Shown here: in pieces, positions 24,283 to 35,831 of the stretch
Layout of the letters: each line of letters begins with the position of its first letter
How positions within the stretch are numbered: position 1 is the stretch's first letter
From: Himantopus leucocephalus
Taxonomy: Eukaryota; Chordata; Aves; Charadriiformes; Recurvirostridae
Reading direction: 5' to 3'
NCBI GenBank assembly: GCA_003993805.1
Contig: RSEF01000002.1
Coordinates: 92,113,863-92,177,862, forward strand
Length of the DNA: 64,000 bases
Made by a program: the position numbers and the translations under genes
Notes under the pieces: generated by a model
What the model was told of the DNA's origin: nothing
What the model saw: the letters and a program-made list of their open reading frames with translations, nothing else
Database searches by the model: none

Positions 24283-24635
24283 TAGTTACTTAGTAACTTG
24301 TAAATAGTTATTTAAAAATTCATATCCCGTACGTTTTAAAAAAATCATTGGAAAACTAACTCTTACTATTTTGAGTTTGGACAAAAAAACCCTGATTCAA
24401 CGTTACTAGATACTGACTTTCCAGATTAACATAACATTTTCGTAACTATATACCTTAGTTATAACACCAACTGAATGTATTATTATTGAGTAGAAAATGT
24501 GTTGCATCTATGAAAACAATCTTATTTCAAAGTTGCAATCACACATCTCAGAAGTAACATACTTACATAAGGAACTAAGAAGGTTCTTATCTTTGAATGG
24601 GAAATACAAATTTAAAAGTAATTGAAGTAAATTAC

Positions 24636-24731
24636 CTATCCGATTTGGTGTTATTCCTAAAGTTCTTAAAACAAGAAAAATAAAATACTGGCACAACTTG
24701 TTACTTTCCACAGGGAAATCACTCCTAACTT
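24636..24731 (-). CDS. Candidate coding exon, cluster B
   Basis: A 96-base open segment on the minus strand. It is preceded by a strong acceptor (TTAATTTTTTTTCAG) and followed by a donor (ATAG|GTAATT). In the open frame it reads VRSDFPVESN...LGITPNRI, 31 full codons, entering with one borrowed base and leaving in phase 1. The phase does not fit directly onto the exon at 25171-25249, so an exon is missing between them or one of the two calls is wrong. No domain or family recognised. Confidence 0.3.
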
Positions 24732-25170
24732 CTGAAAAAAAATTAAACATGGAAAAGCATTCTTTCACAAGGCTTCTAAATATCAGGATCTTTCCAAAAA
24801 ATAATTATTTTGCATACACTAAAAACCAATCTTCTCTATACTAACTGATATATTAGATTCAGTTATATTGACTTTTTACATTTAAAATGTATGTTTTTCT
24901 TTTTGATCTATTCTCCTTAAATTTGTTATGTACGTTACTTACAACTTACAAGAAATAGATCTAGAAAAACAATAGAAAAAAAACATTAAAAACTAAGACC
25001 TATATACATTTTTCAAGATACAGAAAAATAAACATAGAACAAATTTTTAAAACAAATCAGTTTAAAATGTGTATCTAGAATATGTGTAAACTGCTGTTTT
25101 CTCCAGTCAAGCCTGCAAATTTACTTACACATTTTTCCAAAGAGTCTGAATAGTTCAATTAATAAAATAC

Positions 25171-25249
25171 CTGATCAAAACAACATGCATGTACTATAAC
25201 ATTTTCTGGACATAACAGTATGAAAATAAATGTAAGCATCTTATGGACA
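25171..25249 (-). CDS. Candidate coding exon, cluster B
   Basis: A 79-base open segment on the minus strand with acceptor ACATTTGGTCAG and donor CAG|GTATTT. It takes one base to complete the codon split by the exon at 25483-25617, then reads VHKMLTFIFI...HACCFDQ (26 codons) and ends in phase 0. The run of hydrophobic residues could be a buried helix. The splice signals are average and the family is unknown. Confidence 0.25.
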
Positions 25250-25482
25250 CTGACCAAATGTAACAATAAATCTTAAACAGTAGAACCATATTGCCTTTAT
25301 CAACAGTAAGTATTACTGTACTAATAAAGAATTTTAATCCATATTCATGTGTTTCTCATCTAAAACTGAAATACATATTTATCATAAACCACATTTGTTA
25401 TGTGATTTTTTTTTTTACTCCGAAGGACATATTTCTAGGAGAAGGCACAATTTAAAGTTCTTCAAACATTTAAGATACTTAC

Positions 25483-25617
25483 TTGTGCATATGTATTGAA
25501 GTTTTGTCTGTTATCTTCTTCCCAGCTACGTTCTGAAAGCTTTTTATGCTGTGCAGGTCCAAATATTTTTGTACTTCTTGCATCAGTACCTTTTCTGACA
25601 TCACACAAAAAATGTTT
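25483..25617 (-). CDS. Candidate coding exon, cluster B
   Basis: A 135-base open segment on the minus strand ends at a consensus donor (CAA|GTAAGT). With the acceptor TTGACTTTCAATAG it reads NIFCVMSEKVLMQEVQKY...KTSIHMH over 44 codons and enters and leaves in phase 2. Its helical, charged composition looks like real protein. Alternatively the frame stays open upstream to an ATG at 25676 and would begin with a hydrophobic stretch (LPIIFLLWLTF) resembling a signal peptide. That would make this a first coding exon of a secreted protein. The sequence cannot separate these readings. Family not recognised. Confidence 0.4.
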
Positions 25618-26212
25618 CTATTGAAAGTCAACCACAGGAGAAATATAATTGGGAGTTGAGTCCTTTCCATCTCCATTCAAATAGATATCATTCTGCTAAA
25701 TGTTTTCAGAATTAAGATCTTGAAGTCTGGACTTAAATAAAGAGAAGAAAGAGAGAGCACATCTCATTTTAGCAAGTTACTGATACAATAATAATATCAT
25801 AATGTTTCCAAGACTTCCTAAATTTCCACTGAAGGAAGCCTTGAAAATTGAATTTCCCTGTCTTTTCACCTTTTGTTCTGAAAATATACTGACTTTATGT
25901 CTACCTGTTCTCTAAATCCTTGATGATTGTATCATCTTTTCCCTATCTCTAACAGGGCTGCCCTTCTTCACAGTTCTCCCTATGCACACTCTTTCCCCTC
26001 CCATCTTCCTAACTTAACCTCATAGTCAAAGGTAGCATGGCTTGTTAGGTTATAAAATATATATCATAGAAATACAGGTATATCTCATACTGCAGAACAT
26101 ACCCTCTTAGAAAGAAAAGATTATGAAACCTCACTCTGGCTGCTCCAGGTGTGAAGCACGTTTCTTTGAACTTCTCTCTTCACTATTAACAGAAATTGTT
26201 GTGAATGTCAGG

Positions 26213-26291
26213 GGAAAAAAAAAAAGAACCAAAACACAAGAAACACACACACACGAAACACAAAAAACCCCCAAACAAACAAATACAAAAA
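26213..26291. repeat. A-rich low-complexity tract with short (CA)n
   Basis: A run of A, then AC-rich sequence with ACACACACACAC and CAAACAAACAAA. It creates spurious K/H/T/P-rich open frames, which should be ignored. Confidence 0.8.
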
Positions 26292-26692
26292 GATGATGTT
26301 CTGCTGTACACATTTCTCCCCTGGGGAGAAGATACAGGAATGCAGAATCTAAGATATGTTTTAGTCATTTTGATGAGTGGACACCATAGGAGGTACACAG
26401 ATAATGATGTGACAAATTTTAAACACAGCAAATTTAAAGTAGAGGGGGTTAAACTGTCTCTTCATCTTTTGAGTGCTGCCTGGGAAGAAGCTTCCCACAG
26501 TCCTTTTAATTTTACCTACACATGCATTTTTATGAATAATGTTCATTATTTTGTGAATTATTTTATGACTAACAATTATTTTAAGAATAACTGGTGAGAA
26601 AGTTTCAATGAAGAAATTTTGCTCAATGAAAGAGCAATCTTGAAAAGATGTGTAATAATGTCTGCTTATGAATAAATCTGAAATACAGAACA

Positions 26693-27029
26693 GAATCATA
26701 GAACAGCCTGAGTTGGAAGGAACACATGAAGATCATCGAATCCAACTCCTGACTCCACACAGGGCAAGTTAAACCATATATGTAAGAGCATTGTCCAAAC
26801 ATTTCTTGAACACTGACTTGGTGCCATGAGCACTTCCATGGGGAGATTGTTCCAATGCTTGAACGCCTTCTCAGAACATTTTCCTAATATCCAGTCTGAG
26901 CTTTCCCTGACACAGTTTTAAGCTATTCCCTCGCATCCTGTCACTGGAAAGCAGAGAGAAGAAGAAATCAGCACTGACTTCTCTGCTCCCCGTCATGTTG
27001 AAGTTGCAGAGAGCAATGTCTAAATACTG
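26693..27029 (-). mobile_element. CR1 LINE, minus strand, decayed
   Basis: It starts with the 3' tip in reverse (AGAATCATAGAACAGCCTGA, then GTTGGAAGGAACACATGAAG) and continues through CTTCCATGGGGAGATTGTTC and CAGTCTGAGCTTTCCCTGAC to TTGCAGAGAGCAATGTCTAA. This subfamily differs from the copies at 28.7 and 35.8 kb. It sits directly beside the candidate exon at 27067-27183, so by position it is an intronic insertion. Confidence 0.9.
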
Positions 27030-27066
27030 TGACCTATTTCTGTTTTTTTCCACAAATTCTACTTAC

Positions 27067-27183
27067 TTTTATTCCAAACTGCGGAAGGTCAGAATCACTC
27101 TAACTTGCAGAGCACTACTATGATTTCTAATGTTGCTTTTTAGACAGATACACGTTGTCCGGTTACTGAATGAAACTGACATC
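27067..27183 (-). CDS. Candidate coding exon with in-frame stop, cluster B
   Basis: A 117-base segment on the minus strand between a good acceptor (TATTCTTTCAG) and a consensus donor (AAAA|GTAAGT). Phase 2 entry gives MSVSFSNRTTCICLKS...LTFRSLE and then TAA, two bases before the donor (27069-27071). The exit phase (2) fits the exon at 25483-25617. The stop would end translation near the splice site. It could be a CAA-to-TAA change, an assembly error, evidence that cluster B is a pseudogene, or a sign that this exon call is false. Confidence 0.3.
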
Positions 27184-28320
27184 CTGAAAGAATAAGAAAT
27201 AGAGAGCAGAAGGGTCATATTTTCCTGCATTAATCAACTATTGAATAAATAAGTAGTTGATAAAATCCTTTTAAATATCTCAGGGTTTTATCTGTTTTGC
27301 AAAAGCTTACTAACAGTTAATTTAGCTCTGGACACTACCAAGATATTTTGTTTTTATAAACTATGACGCTCTTTGTTTCCCTGTGACAGCCAAGAATAAT
27401 AATTCATTACTTTGGCTCCAAGATGATTCCAAGCACATAAACATAACTTTAAATCAAGAACTACATGTCATGCATTTGCCAGCATTAATCTTGGGAATCT
27501 CACTTCTTTCTTGAATTTAAAATGCAAAATACTAATTAAAAAGAAACCTTTAAGAATTCAAACAGAATAGGTTCTTAAGTGAAAGAGACATCTCTGAGAA
27601 GATCAAAGAGCAGATGAGAAGTAAATGAAAAAAATTAAAATTGTAAAATATGCATTCCATTTTACTAAATTTTCAGTGTAATAATACTAGATTTAGCTTC
27701 GGAAATTTTGCATGTGCCTTAACTAGGAAAGTTATTGTTCAGTCGCATTAAAGACTTTTTAATGTGATATGATTGTTCATTACGTGAAACAAAAAGATTT
27801 ATTGCTTGAATCATCAGCATCTTTAAAGCAAGAGTTTAATAGAAACCATGAAATGATCCTAGGCCACTGTAATAATCAATCATTGAAAATCTGATAAGAA
27901 GTGAAACGTTTCCAAGAATTAAAAGATAAGTGGATCAAAATTTTGAGGGATGCTATTTATTTAATAAAAATTTGATTTCTGACACAGTCTGTGAAGGATC
28001 ATCCACCTTCATAATGAGAACAGGAGCCTTATCCCAAGTCCTCACCCCCAGGAGCAGAGTATTATTGTTACATCCTGAAATGTCTCTTCCCTAAGTCTGG
28101 ATTTAGATATTTTTAAGTTTGAACAAAAATATGAAGTGAGACACAAGAAGTTTTCAATCACATTAGGCACCACACTAATTAAAATAGCAAGACTAGTCTA
28201 GCTTTCCTAATCTATAAGAACAATCACTTGCTTTTCAAGTGAAAAAAAAGTGATTACCAAGTTTTATTCATGTCAGGTTAAGCTGATGTCCCCACCAAAA
28301 GTGAGGCCCAATCCTCTTAC
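27184..28320. other. Non-coding (possible intron)
   Basis: No gene recognised. If cluster B is real, this lies between two of its exons. Confidence 0.4.
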
Positions 28321-28364
28321 CAAATCCCCTTACTAACTTCCTCTCTTCTCCTTTGGATGCTGAA
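28321..28364 (-). CDS. Weak candidate exon, cluster B
   Basis: A 44-base segment with donor TTTG|GTAAGA and acceptor TATGTTTCCAG. Phase 0 entry gives FSIQRRREEVSKGI and exit in phase 2, which fits both the exon at 29687-29813 and the one at 27067-27183. A second frame is also open. Such a short segment could easily occur by chance. Confidence 0.2.
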
Positions 28365-28727
28365 CTGGAAACATATATTATAAATACTTTTAAGACTGGG
28401 TTACTGCACGTCTGCATGAGCGCCAGTACAAGGAAATTAATTTTGATGGAAGTTCAATTTTAACCAAGTCAGTACTTCATCATTTCGTGGAATCAGTCCA
28501 GCTGTTTTATACAAAAAATATATTCCCATTATTCCTGTATTTAACTTAACATGTAACAAGAATATTTGCTTAAGGAACAGAGAGAACAAGATTTGAATAC
28601 AACACAATAAACCATGTGAGATTCCTCACACATACACACTCACATTATTTGTTTCTTCCATATACAGTAGTCCTTACACAGTCTTTATTTATCTTTTTAA
28701 ACTATGAAGTGAATTGCTTCCAAGTTT

Positions 28728-29216
28728 TCATAGAATCGTTATGGCTGGAAAAGACCTTTAAGATCATCAAGTCCAACCATTATCTAACTCTACTGGGCCT
28801 ACTTCTAAACTACGTCCCTGCGCACCATATCTGGATGGCTTTTAAATACAGCCAAGGATGGCAATTCAACCACTTCCCTGGGCAGCATGTTCCAGTCTTT
28901 GATAACCCTTTCAGTGTAGAAGTTTTTCCAAATGTCTAACCTAAACCTCCCCTGGCACAACTTGTTGCCATTTCCTCTTGTCCTATCAGCTGTAACTTGT
29001 GAGAAGAGACCAACGCCTACCTTTCTACAACCTCCTTTCAAATAGTTGTAGAGAGAAATAAGGTCTCCCCTCAGCCTCCTTTTCTCCGGCATAAACTACT
29101 GCAGTTCCCTCAGCCGCTCCTCATAAGACTTATGCTCAAGACCCTTCACCAGCTTCATTGACCTTCTCTGGACACGCTCCAACACCTCAATGTCCTTCTT
29201 GAGGTGAGTCCTTCCT
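28728..29216 (-). mobile_element. CR1 LINE with remnant of RT C-terminus
   Basis: Minus-strand CR1 of about 490 bases. It runs from the 3' tip (TCATAGAATCG, GGAAAAGACCTTTAAGATCA) into the reverse-transcriptase ORF end. A 95-codon frame at 28805-29092 still reads the conserved motifs [36 protein letters not shown] and W...LPREVVE. It is 5'-truncated and not capable of transposition. It lies between two cluster B exons. Confidence 0.95.
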
Positions 29217-29686
29217 AAGAAGAGTCAAAACACCTTTTATCTTTTCCCCTGTATCATCTGTGGAGAATATAAAATGAGTCAGTATTTTCTTAATTAAGAA
29301 AAGTACTTCCAAAAAAATCTTTCTAATTGCAGATGAAAGACGACTGTTCGGTAAGAACATGTTCCAGGAACTGAAAAAACATTTACTTTTGTAACGCTTT
29401 TGGCAGATGGATAAGATGATGGAAAACTTTTAAGCAAATGATGACTTCCTTGAAGCACAAATTGCTATATTAATTACTACATGAACTGTATACAAGAATT
29501 TTCCTTCGTTTTTTTTAAATATTAATTTGCTGATGGGTCCCCAAAGATAGTGGTTTTTTCATTAGTTTCAATTGGTAATACATTATCAAAGCTCAAACCA
29601 TTTGACTGGAGAAATTTTTTTATACATTCTTAGTGCAATGTGTTTGCACTGTTTGAAAATAAATCAAACAATGCATTTCCCCCCAC
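29217..29686. other. Non-coding (possible intron)
   Basis: AT-rich; nothing recognised. Confidence 0.45.
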
Positions 29687-29813
29687 CTGGATAGTTCCAT
29701 GAACTGAATTTATGTAGGCATATAGGAAAGCAAACTTTTTTTGGACCAAATTTTCAATTTCTTCTTCTGAAAGAGAACCTATTATATGCTTGGTGATCCA
29801 CAAGGTGTTTGTC
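29687..29813 (-). CDS. Candidate coding exon, cluster B (best supported)
   Basis: A 127-base open segment on the minus strand with acceptor GTCTATTTTTGCAG and donor CCAG|GTGGGG. The frame gives 42 codons: TNTLWITKHIIGSLSEEEIE, then NLVQKKFAFLYAYINSVHGT and IQ. Entry needs two bases from an upstream exon; exit is in phase 0. The acidic SEEEIENLVQKK helix and absence of low complexity make it look like genuine protein. I do not recognise the family. Upstream exons were not found with confidence; the next upstream landmark is the LTR at 30.1 kb. Confidence 0.5.
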
Positions 29814-30060
29814 CTGCAAAAATAGACCAACCTATAGCTAAAATGATGTGACATTCAGTCGTAACCAAACCGAAGATGTTTCAAGTGTTATTTCCTCAGA
29901 ATATACACCAAGATTGTTTTTCTGAGACACTCTCGTTGCATGATGGTTCATGTTTGGTACTTAAAATGAAGAACAGAGAAGATTCTTCATGAACTGCAGT
30001 TAGACTGTTTATTGGTATCTTTACTGATCAGTACAAAAATCATTGTTCATTACAGAAAGT

Positions 30061-30123
30061 GCAAAATCCCTCCTTTTCAGGTGTGTTGATAGGGCAAAAT
30101 CCCTCCTTTTCAGGTGTGTTGAT
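30061..30123. repeat. 33-bp tandem duplication across an LTR edge
   Basis: A segment beginning GCAAAATCCCTCC and ending GTGTTGAT occurs at 30061-30090 and again at 30094-30123, with period 33. The second copy crosses the border between flanking DNA and the LTR that starts at 30115. Confidence 0.9.
30110..30114. repeat. Target-site duplication, left copy (TCAGG)
   Basis: TCAGG next to the LTR, identical to 30712-30716. Confidence 0.8.
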
Positions 30124-30711
30124 TTTACCCCAGCCAACAGCCAAGCACGCAGACAGCTGCTCACCCACTCCCTTCACCCCAGAACAACAAGGGGAATGAA
30201 CAGGAAGAGCAGAAGTGTGAAAACTCATGAGTCAAGTTAAAGACAGTTTTATAAGTGAAGGAAAGGAAGGGGGGGGAAGGGGGGGCAGAGAAAGGAAGGA
30301 GGAGGGGGAGGGAAGGAAAGCAAATTGAAGGAAATTGCTCACCACCTCCCACAGGCATACCAATGCCCAGCTATTCTCTGAAAAATATGCACCTTGGAAG
30401 CAAAAAATCTCACCTTTTTCTCCCTCTGCCCTAGTTTTTATTGCTGAGCATGATGTTATGTGACATGGAATATCCCTTTGCTCAGTTTAGGTCGGCTGTC
30501 CTGGCTGTGTCTCCCCCTTGTGTTCTTGCTCACTCCCAGCCTACTTGGAAGGAGAGTGAGAAAAAGGGAAACCCTTGAAGCTGTGCAAGCACTGTTCAGT
30601 AACAGCCAAACACTGGTATGTTATCAACACTATTTTAGCCACAAATCTAAAATACAGCACCTTATGAGCTGCTATGAGGAAGTTAACCCCATCCCAGGCA
30701 GACCCAGTACA
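30115..30711 (-). mobile_element. Solo LTR, avian ERVL-like
   Basis: A 597-bp minus-strand LTR of an abundant avian family. Read on that strand it starts TGTACTGGGTCTGCCTGGGA and ends TAAAATCAACACA. Family landmarks are GTGTTGATAACA, the GACACAGCCAGGACAGC block, CAAAGGGATATTCCATG and a TATA-like AATAAAAAC near 30437-30445. Near the end are AACTCATGAG, TGAGCAGCTGTC and CCAGCCAAC-type blocks seen in reverse on the plus strand. TCAGG flanks both ends and no internal genes adjoin, so it is a solo LTR. A purine-rich low-complexity block (30257-30319) lies inside. Confidence 0.88.
30257..30319. repeat. Purine-rich G-run tract inside LTR
   Basis: GGAAAGGAAGG units with G runs of seven and eight. 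It is part of the LTR and a likely site of length variation. Confidence 0.8.
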
Positions 30712-30716
30712 TCAGG
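30712..30716. repeat. Target-site duplication, right copy (TCAGG)
   Basis: Matches 30110-30114 directly after the LTR. Confidence 0.8.
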
Positions 30717-33700
30717 AAATAGTTTTGTTAATGGAATTTTGTGACCTTACTCTCACACTCCTGATAAATATAGAGGATATAAGACAAATAACTGAAAAAT
30801 CATGCTACAAATAATATTTCAGCTCAAGCACTGTTCATCATCATTCTTGCACGGTGGTGATGATATGAACATAAGCTATTTGTTTTGTGTTTCTTCCTTT
30901 GGTCCAGCCAGGTTCTTCAGTTTTCAAGCAGTGGTCCTGATGTTTGACCTAAGTTTGCAATCCTTACCCATTCTTTAGTGAGTTCTACCACAGGTGTCTA
31001 AACCCTTCCTTCTACCACCTTTCAGCAATACCAAACACATCAGTAGCACACCATGGGCAAGTCCCATAAACACTAAAGTCCTCCTGTATTTGAAGTCTGA
31101 TGAACCTGTGTAGGAATTCCTACAGAGCTCAGGAAAGACCTTTCTCCAGATGCTGCCAAAATAAGTAGATTTACCACTGTGCTTCCACTGAAACTGAACT
31201 TAAGTTAAATGATAACTTATATGCACTGTGTTGCTTCAGAGTGACCTGATTGAGTCACCTGCTGTCTTGTTTCAGAAAGAAAAGGAAATAAGAAATGTCC
31301 TTTAAAGTGAGGAATGTATCATCGTGCCAATAAACTAAATAAAGAACTGTTCTTTAGATATAACATGGGTGGTTAACTTAGTAGTGATTGCCTGAAAATC
31401 CACCTGAATATGTGCATTTCTAACCTAGGTTCCTTGAAAATGAGTCAATTTTCTGTGAAGTAACTGTTTCCGCTAAGGGAGTGACTGTCTTAAACATGGA
31501 AAGAACTGATACCACTAATGGTTATTAACTCATGAAAATGTTTCTTTTTATGAAAGTCTTTGTGAAAACTCTCTACACAATAATAATTTCCTGCACCTTT
31601 TCTTCCAGGTTCATATAAAAGAAATGTATATCACTCAATACAGCAGACAGCCCTCCTTTCCTTTTAAAGTCATGGACATTAGGGTAAAGTCATTTGTCTT
31701 CTGCTCTCAAGACCGATAGCTCAGGAAATTCTACTTGAACTATTTTCTATTAAAAGATTAAATAAATGAGATAATATCACGGGTATTTGTCATTAGAATT
31801 TGCAGTGTTTAGCAAAGTTAATTCTATGTATTGAGTAAATATGAAGCACATCAGCTCCCAGAGACATCATATACTTAGAACCATGTGTGGTGAACGCGTG
31901 ACTTAAGCTTGGTGTATGTACATTATGACACCAAAAAGAGAAACTAGTGTGTATCCTCGAAAAAAAAGTCTTGTCTGAAATAGCTGAACAACTGCATTAT
32001 TTCCTAAGAACATCTGCTATATCTCATTTCACAGCGTTCTTCTTTCCTGAGCCACGAATAAAGTAAGTGTAAGACAGCAGTGACTGAAAATTGCAAGAGT
32101 AAATAGTGAAACATTGTACTAGCAGATAAGTGTTGTAAAGTGAGGTATAACTGTGACCAGCGTAAGTAGTAAAAGATTTCTTAAAACCATAAATTGTATT
32201 AAACTAAGATAATAGTGTATGGAGGTATCTTTAAAAGATACATGCAGGCAATACAGTGATTATGGGCTTTCAGCAGCATAAGTAGATGAAAGCTCATTTA
32301 ATGACAATGAAGAAGACAAACTATGGAAAGAGGTTATAATTGCAGCTCTTCCAGGCTTGTTACACTTGTATATCACTGTCAAATTTGCTACCTGCAGTTT
32401 TACTGTCAGGAATACATTTCCTCGGATTTTAATGCATCGCTTAAGTTTTATACTTTCACAAATGTTCACAATAAGACATTACATTTGATAGAGAATAAAT
32501 ATTATCTATTTTTTATTACATTTCCCACCACTTTTCACTCGTTTACTCCAGTTAGGGTTGCTCTTGCCCACTATAATAAAGTCTGCTTGGATACCTCCTT
32601 GTACTAATTAGGTTGAATATTTCTCAAACCTCAGATATACCTTATTGCGTCAGCTCTGAGGTGCTACTCCACATAGTAGCATTCTCCATAATATGAATAA
32701 AGTTATCAGGATCTAAAACCTCCAAAACAATCTGAGACTTTTTCAGATACTGTCCCACTAGTCATTTCCTGCCTGCATTCATAAATATTGCTTTATGTGC
32801 CCATTGGATGTCAGGTAATATTGAAAGTAAGTAATTAGTAGCACAGTCTGGCCACACACTAACATCTCTACAGAGAGCTAATCCTAAATAAAATGAATTG
32901 GTGAATCATAAGACCTACACGGTAACGAAGGTTTTATGATGGACATAGGAGTCTACAACAACAAAAAATAAGAACTGTGGTTCAGGTCTTCAACTTCTTT
33001 TAGGCTCTAGTGTTTGCTAACAGATTTCTATTGATCTCTCACTGAGGATCAGATAATGAAATACATCCCAAGCAGTGACTACCAAGCAGTTTGATGAAGT
33101 ACACGTTGGCCCATGGCATAATTTGTCTGGATGGCAGCAGAACGGATCTTGATGCCAATTTGTAAAATGTACCAGAAGCTTTGGCATCTGTTCAGACCTG
33201 TAGTTATGCAAACAGCACAGGGAGTCTGCAGAGTGCTGTGAGAAGTCAAGAAAAGAAGATTGCAAACTGAATGGTCTGCTTGCCTCCCTACCCTTCTTTC
33301 ACTAGGAGTCAGGACATAGGTTATATGTCTCTGCCAACCATTTATCTAGGCTGAGGAGTAGAAGACGTGAGTGAGTATAACTTGGACTTGCTGGACTTTT
33401 GCTGCTGCTGGGATAATAGCCTGAGAACTGACAGGGGATAGACCTGCTAGATACAGCAGGACAGCCTGAGCCAACATCCGAGCTACAGAGCTAGGATCCA
33501 AAGCTGCCAAAACCCATATCCGTATGACGAGGTCTTGCTAAAATAACAATTAGAAAGTCATATAGGATGTCTTAAGTGCCATATCTTTAATAAAATCCTC
33601 TGAGGTGTACAAAGACCACTTTTGCTCTGGGGACTGAAACCCCTGAATTCTCTGGAGAAGGTTGTACAAACAACACATTGGTACTGTGGTATCCCAATTA

Positions 33701-35831
33701 TCCAGTAGCTCAAGTATAAATTAATACATTAAATAGTCACAAGAACAGGAACATGAAAGTCCTAGTCCCCTTCCCTAGGTGAATGTACCAATTACTAGGT
33801 GCATTCTTGTTCTTGATAGTTCTTGGACTTGATTAGTCTGTGCAGAAAAAAGTCATTTCCTCATGAAGAACAGATAAATACCCACCACTGCCCCAGAATA
33901 TCATTTAACTTGACATGAGAGTTCTTCCCTGTAAGTAGGCGATATGGGATCAAAGTTTGGGAAAGTAAGCCTGCATGTTTCAAAAGTGGGGTAACTAATA
34001 AGGGAATAGTGCAGGGAATTTTGGGGTTTGGGTTTTTTTAATCAATTCATTGTTTTGCTGTGAAACCAAAGCAGTAGTTGTATTCTGGGACTATAGGTCA
34101 CGGGAGTTCTTGGAGTTTGGCAATCCATTTTGTATTGAGGACTGGAAAGTGTATAAGCCTCACTAAGATTTTTGTTCTTAATTAGTCAGGTTTAGTTAGA
34201 TTTTAGCTACATTTTGAATGAAGCCTCGTACTCTCCTTATTTGTAATACTTAATATTTTTCTTTACATATCCATCATTTATCCTTTTCCTTTCTTATCCA
34301 TTTTCCTGTTATAAGACTTTACACTTTGGATATAAGATTTCCTGTTATAAGACTTTAGACCTACTCTGTATGTTCTGAACACAATAGCACCAAAATACTC
34401 TTGACTTAGAAGTTATTTTATCTAAGAGTCTTTCACTCTATCAGGACCAGAATTCTTTTGCCCGCCCATCTTTCCAACACTCCAAATAAACTATACTTCC
34501 CCCTGCATTTAGTTTTTACCTCTTGGTAAAACTTAGTCTTCACAGTACTCTATTCTGTATAGAGTAATCTAAGGCAGACAAAATCCACATTTCTAACACA
34601 TAAAAAAAGGAAGAACAACTTTAAAATTTATCAAAATGCAAAAAACAAACCCTCCTTCCTTTAGAACTTTGGGCCTACCTTGCAGAAAAGTATGTAAACC
34701 ATGCAATTTTCGTTTCATTTACTTCTATTTCCATTCAGGACAGCACCATCATCTGTGAAATCTGTCAAATACAAATAAAATTACATCTGAATATTTTTTT
34801 TTTTCCCCCATATTGAGTACACTATGTGTGTCATTAACTGCTGTGTATGATCAACCATACCAGCAATTGGTAACTATTCCTTCATATGAGGTAAGAAGCA
34901 CCAGGGTACTTTATATCATTGATGTCAATGACTAGCTCGGCTTCCTCTATCTGTAATTCTGTCAGCTGTGTCATCTCAGGTTTTGAATAAAGCCTCAGCT
35001 ATAATTAACTGGCTTCCTAGGGTGAAATCAGAGTTTTAGTCAATATTGCTTAAGTTTAAACAATAGCTCTTGAATTCTGCGTAGCACCTGCTGCTGTTTC
35101 GTCTTTGAAATGCTTAACAAAGGTGCTCAGTCTCTTTCAACAGCCGTTACCGTGAAAAGCCAACGTAGGTGGTAGCCTGTATTATCACATTCCAGTTAAT
35201 TGCCTTTTTGTACGCAATTTTCCTCCTAGCCGTTTAGCATGCAATTATTATTAAACCATTGCATTCTGATAGCACCCAGATGCTCAAGTTGAAATCACAG
35301 GCCCTTTTGTTAAGATACTGTAGAAAGTATTCTTAAACTAATTTCTGTCCTCAAGAGTTAAGAGTCTAAACACACAAAGCAGACAAACTCACATAAATGG
35401 AAAAACCTTCTCTTCTGTGTGAGAATAATCATGACAAATGTGTTTGTTAACAATCGCAATGCTCAGCAGTAACTCCTTTCAGTATTCATTCCTAAATCCT
35501 GACGTTACTAATGAGAATATTTTAACGACAGTTAATGAGAATTTTGCAACTAACTTCAAAGAGATTGGGATTTCATCTTATTAACCCAGATCTTTTAGAA
35601 ATCTGATGTGTGTGATGATTATATTTTAAATGCTGATTGTAATTGTCCTAAAGCATTGTTTCATGGACTTTATAGAAAAACTCCCAGTCAGTGGCTATAA
35701 TCCAAATTCTTCATTTCTTTTCTTCTTCCCATCTTTTTTTCTGTGGCATGGCTTTTGATGAAACATAACACTAACTAAATCACTTTAAGAATTACCCTTA
35801 AAAGCAGAGTAGGTTATGTTGTCAAGCTCCA
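30717..35831. other. Non-coding stretch, no gene seen
   Basis: About 5 kb without a supported gene. It contains a 40-bp-period duplication at 34301-34360. The block around 35150-35320 has a mixed, non-repetitive composition with TAATTA-like motifs and might be a conserved non-coding element. Confidence 0.45.
34301..34360. repeat. Short tandem duplication, period about 40
   Basis: TTCCTGTTATAAGACTTTA occurs twice about 40 bases apart. A small local duplication. Confidence 0.8.

Noticed and set aside
25089..25145. 17-base micro-exon candidate with ATGT|GTAAGT donor, and an 11-base one near 24950
   Set aside because: Both produce a TAA at the junction with the exon at 24636-24731, and exons this short are improbable without transcript support.
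31609..31683. Plus-strand 25-codon segment with acceptor TTTTCTTCCAG and donor AGG|GTAAAG
   Set aside because: The splice sites are good, but it is isolated, short and on the strand opposite to the other exon candidates. Worth a transcript check but not annotated.
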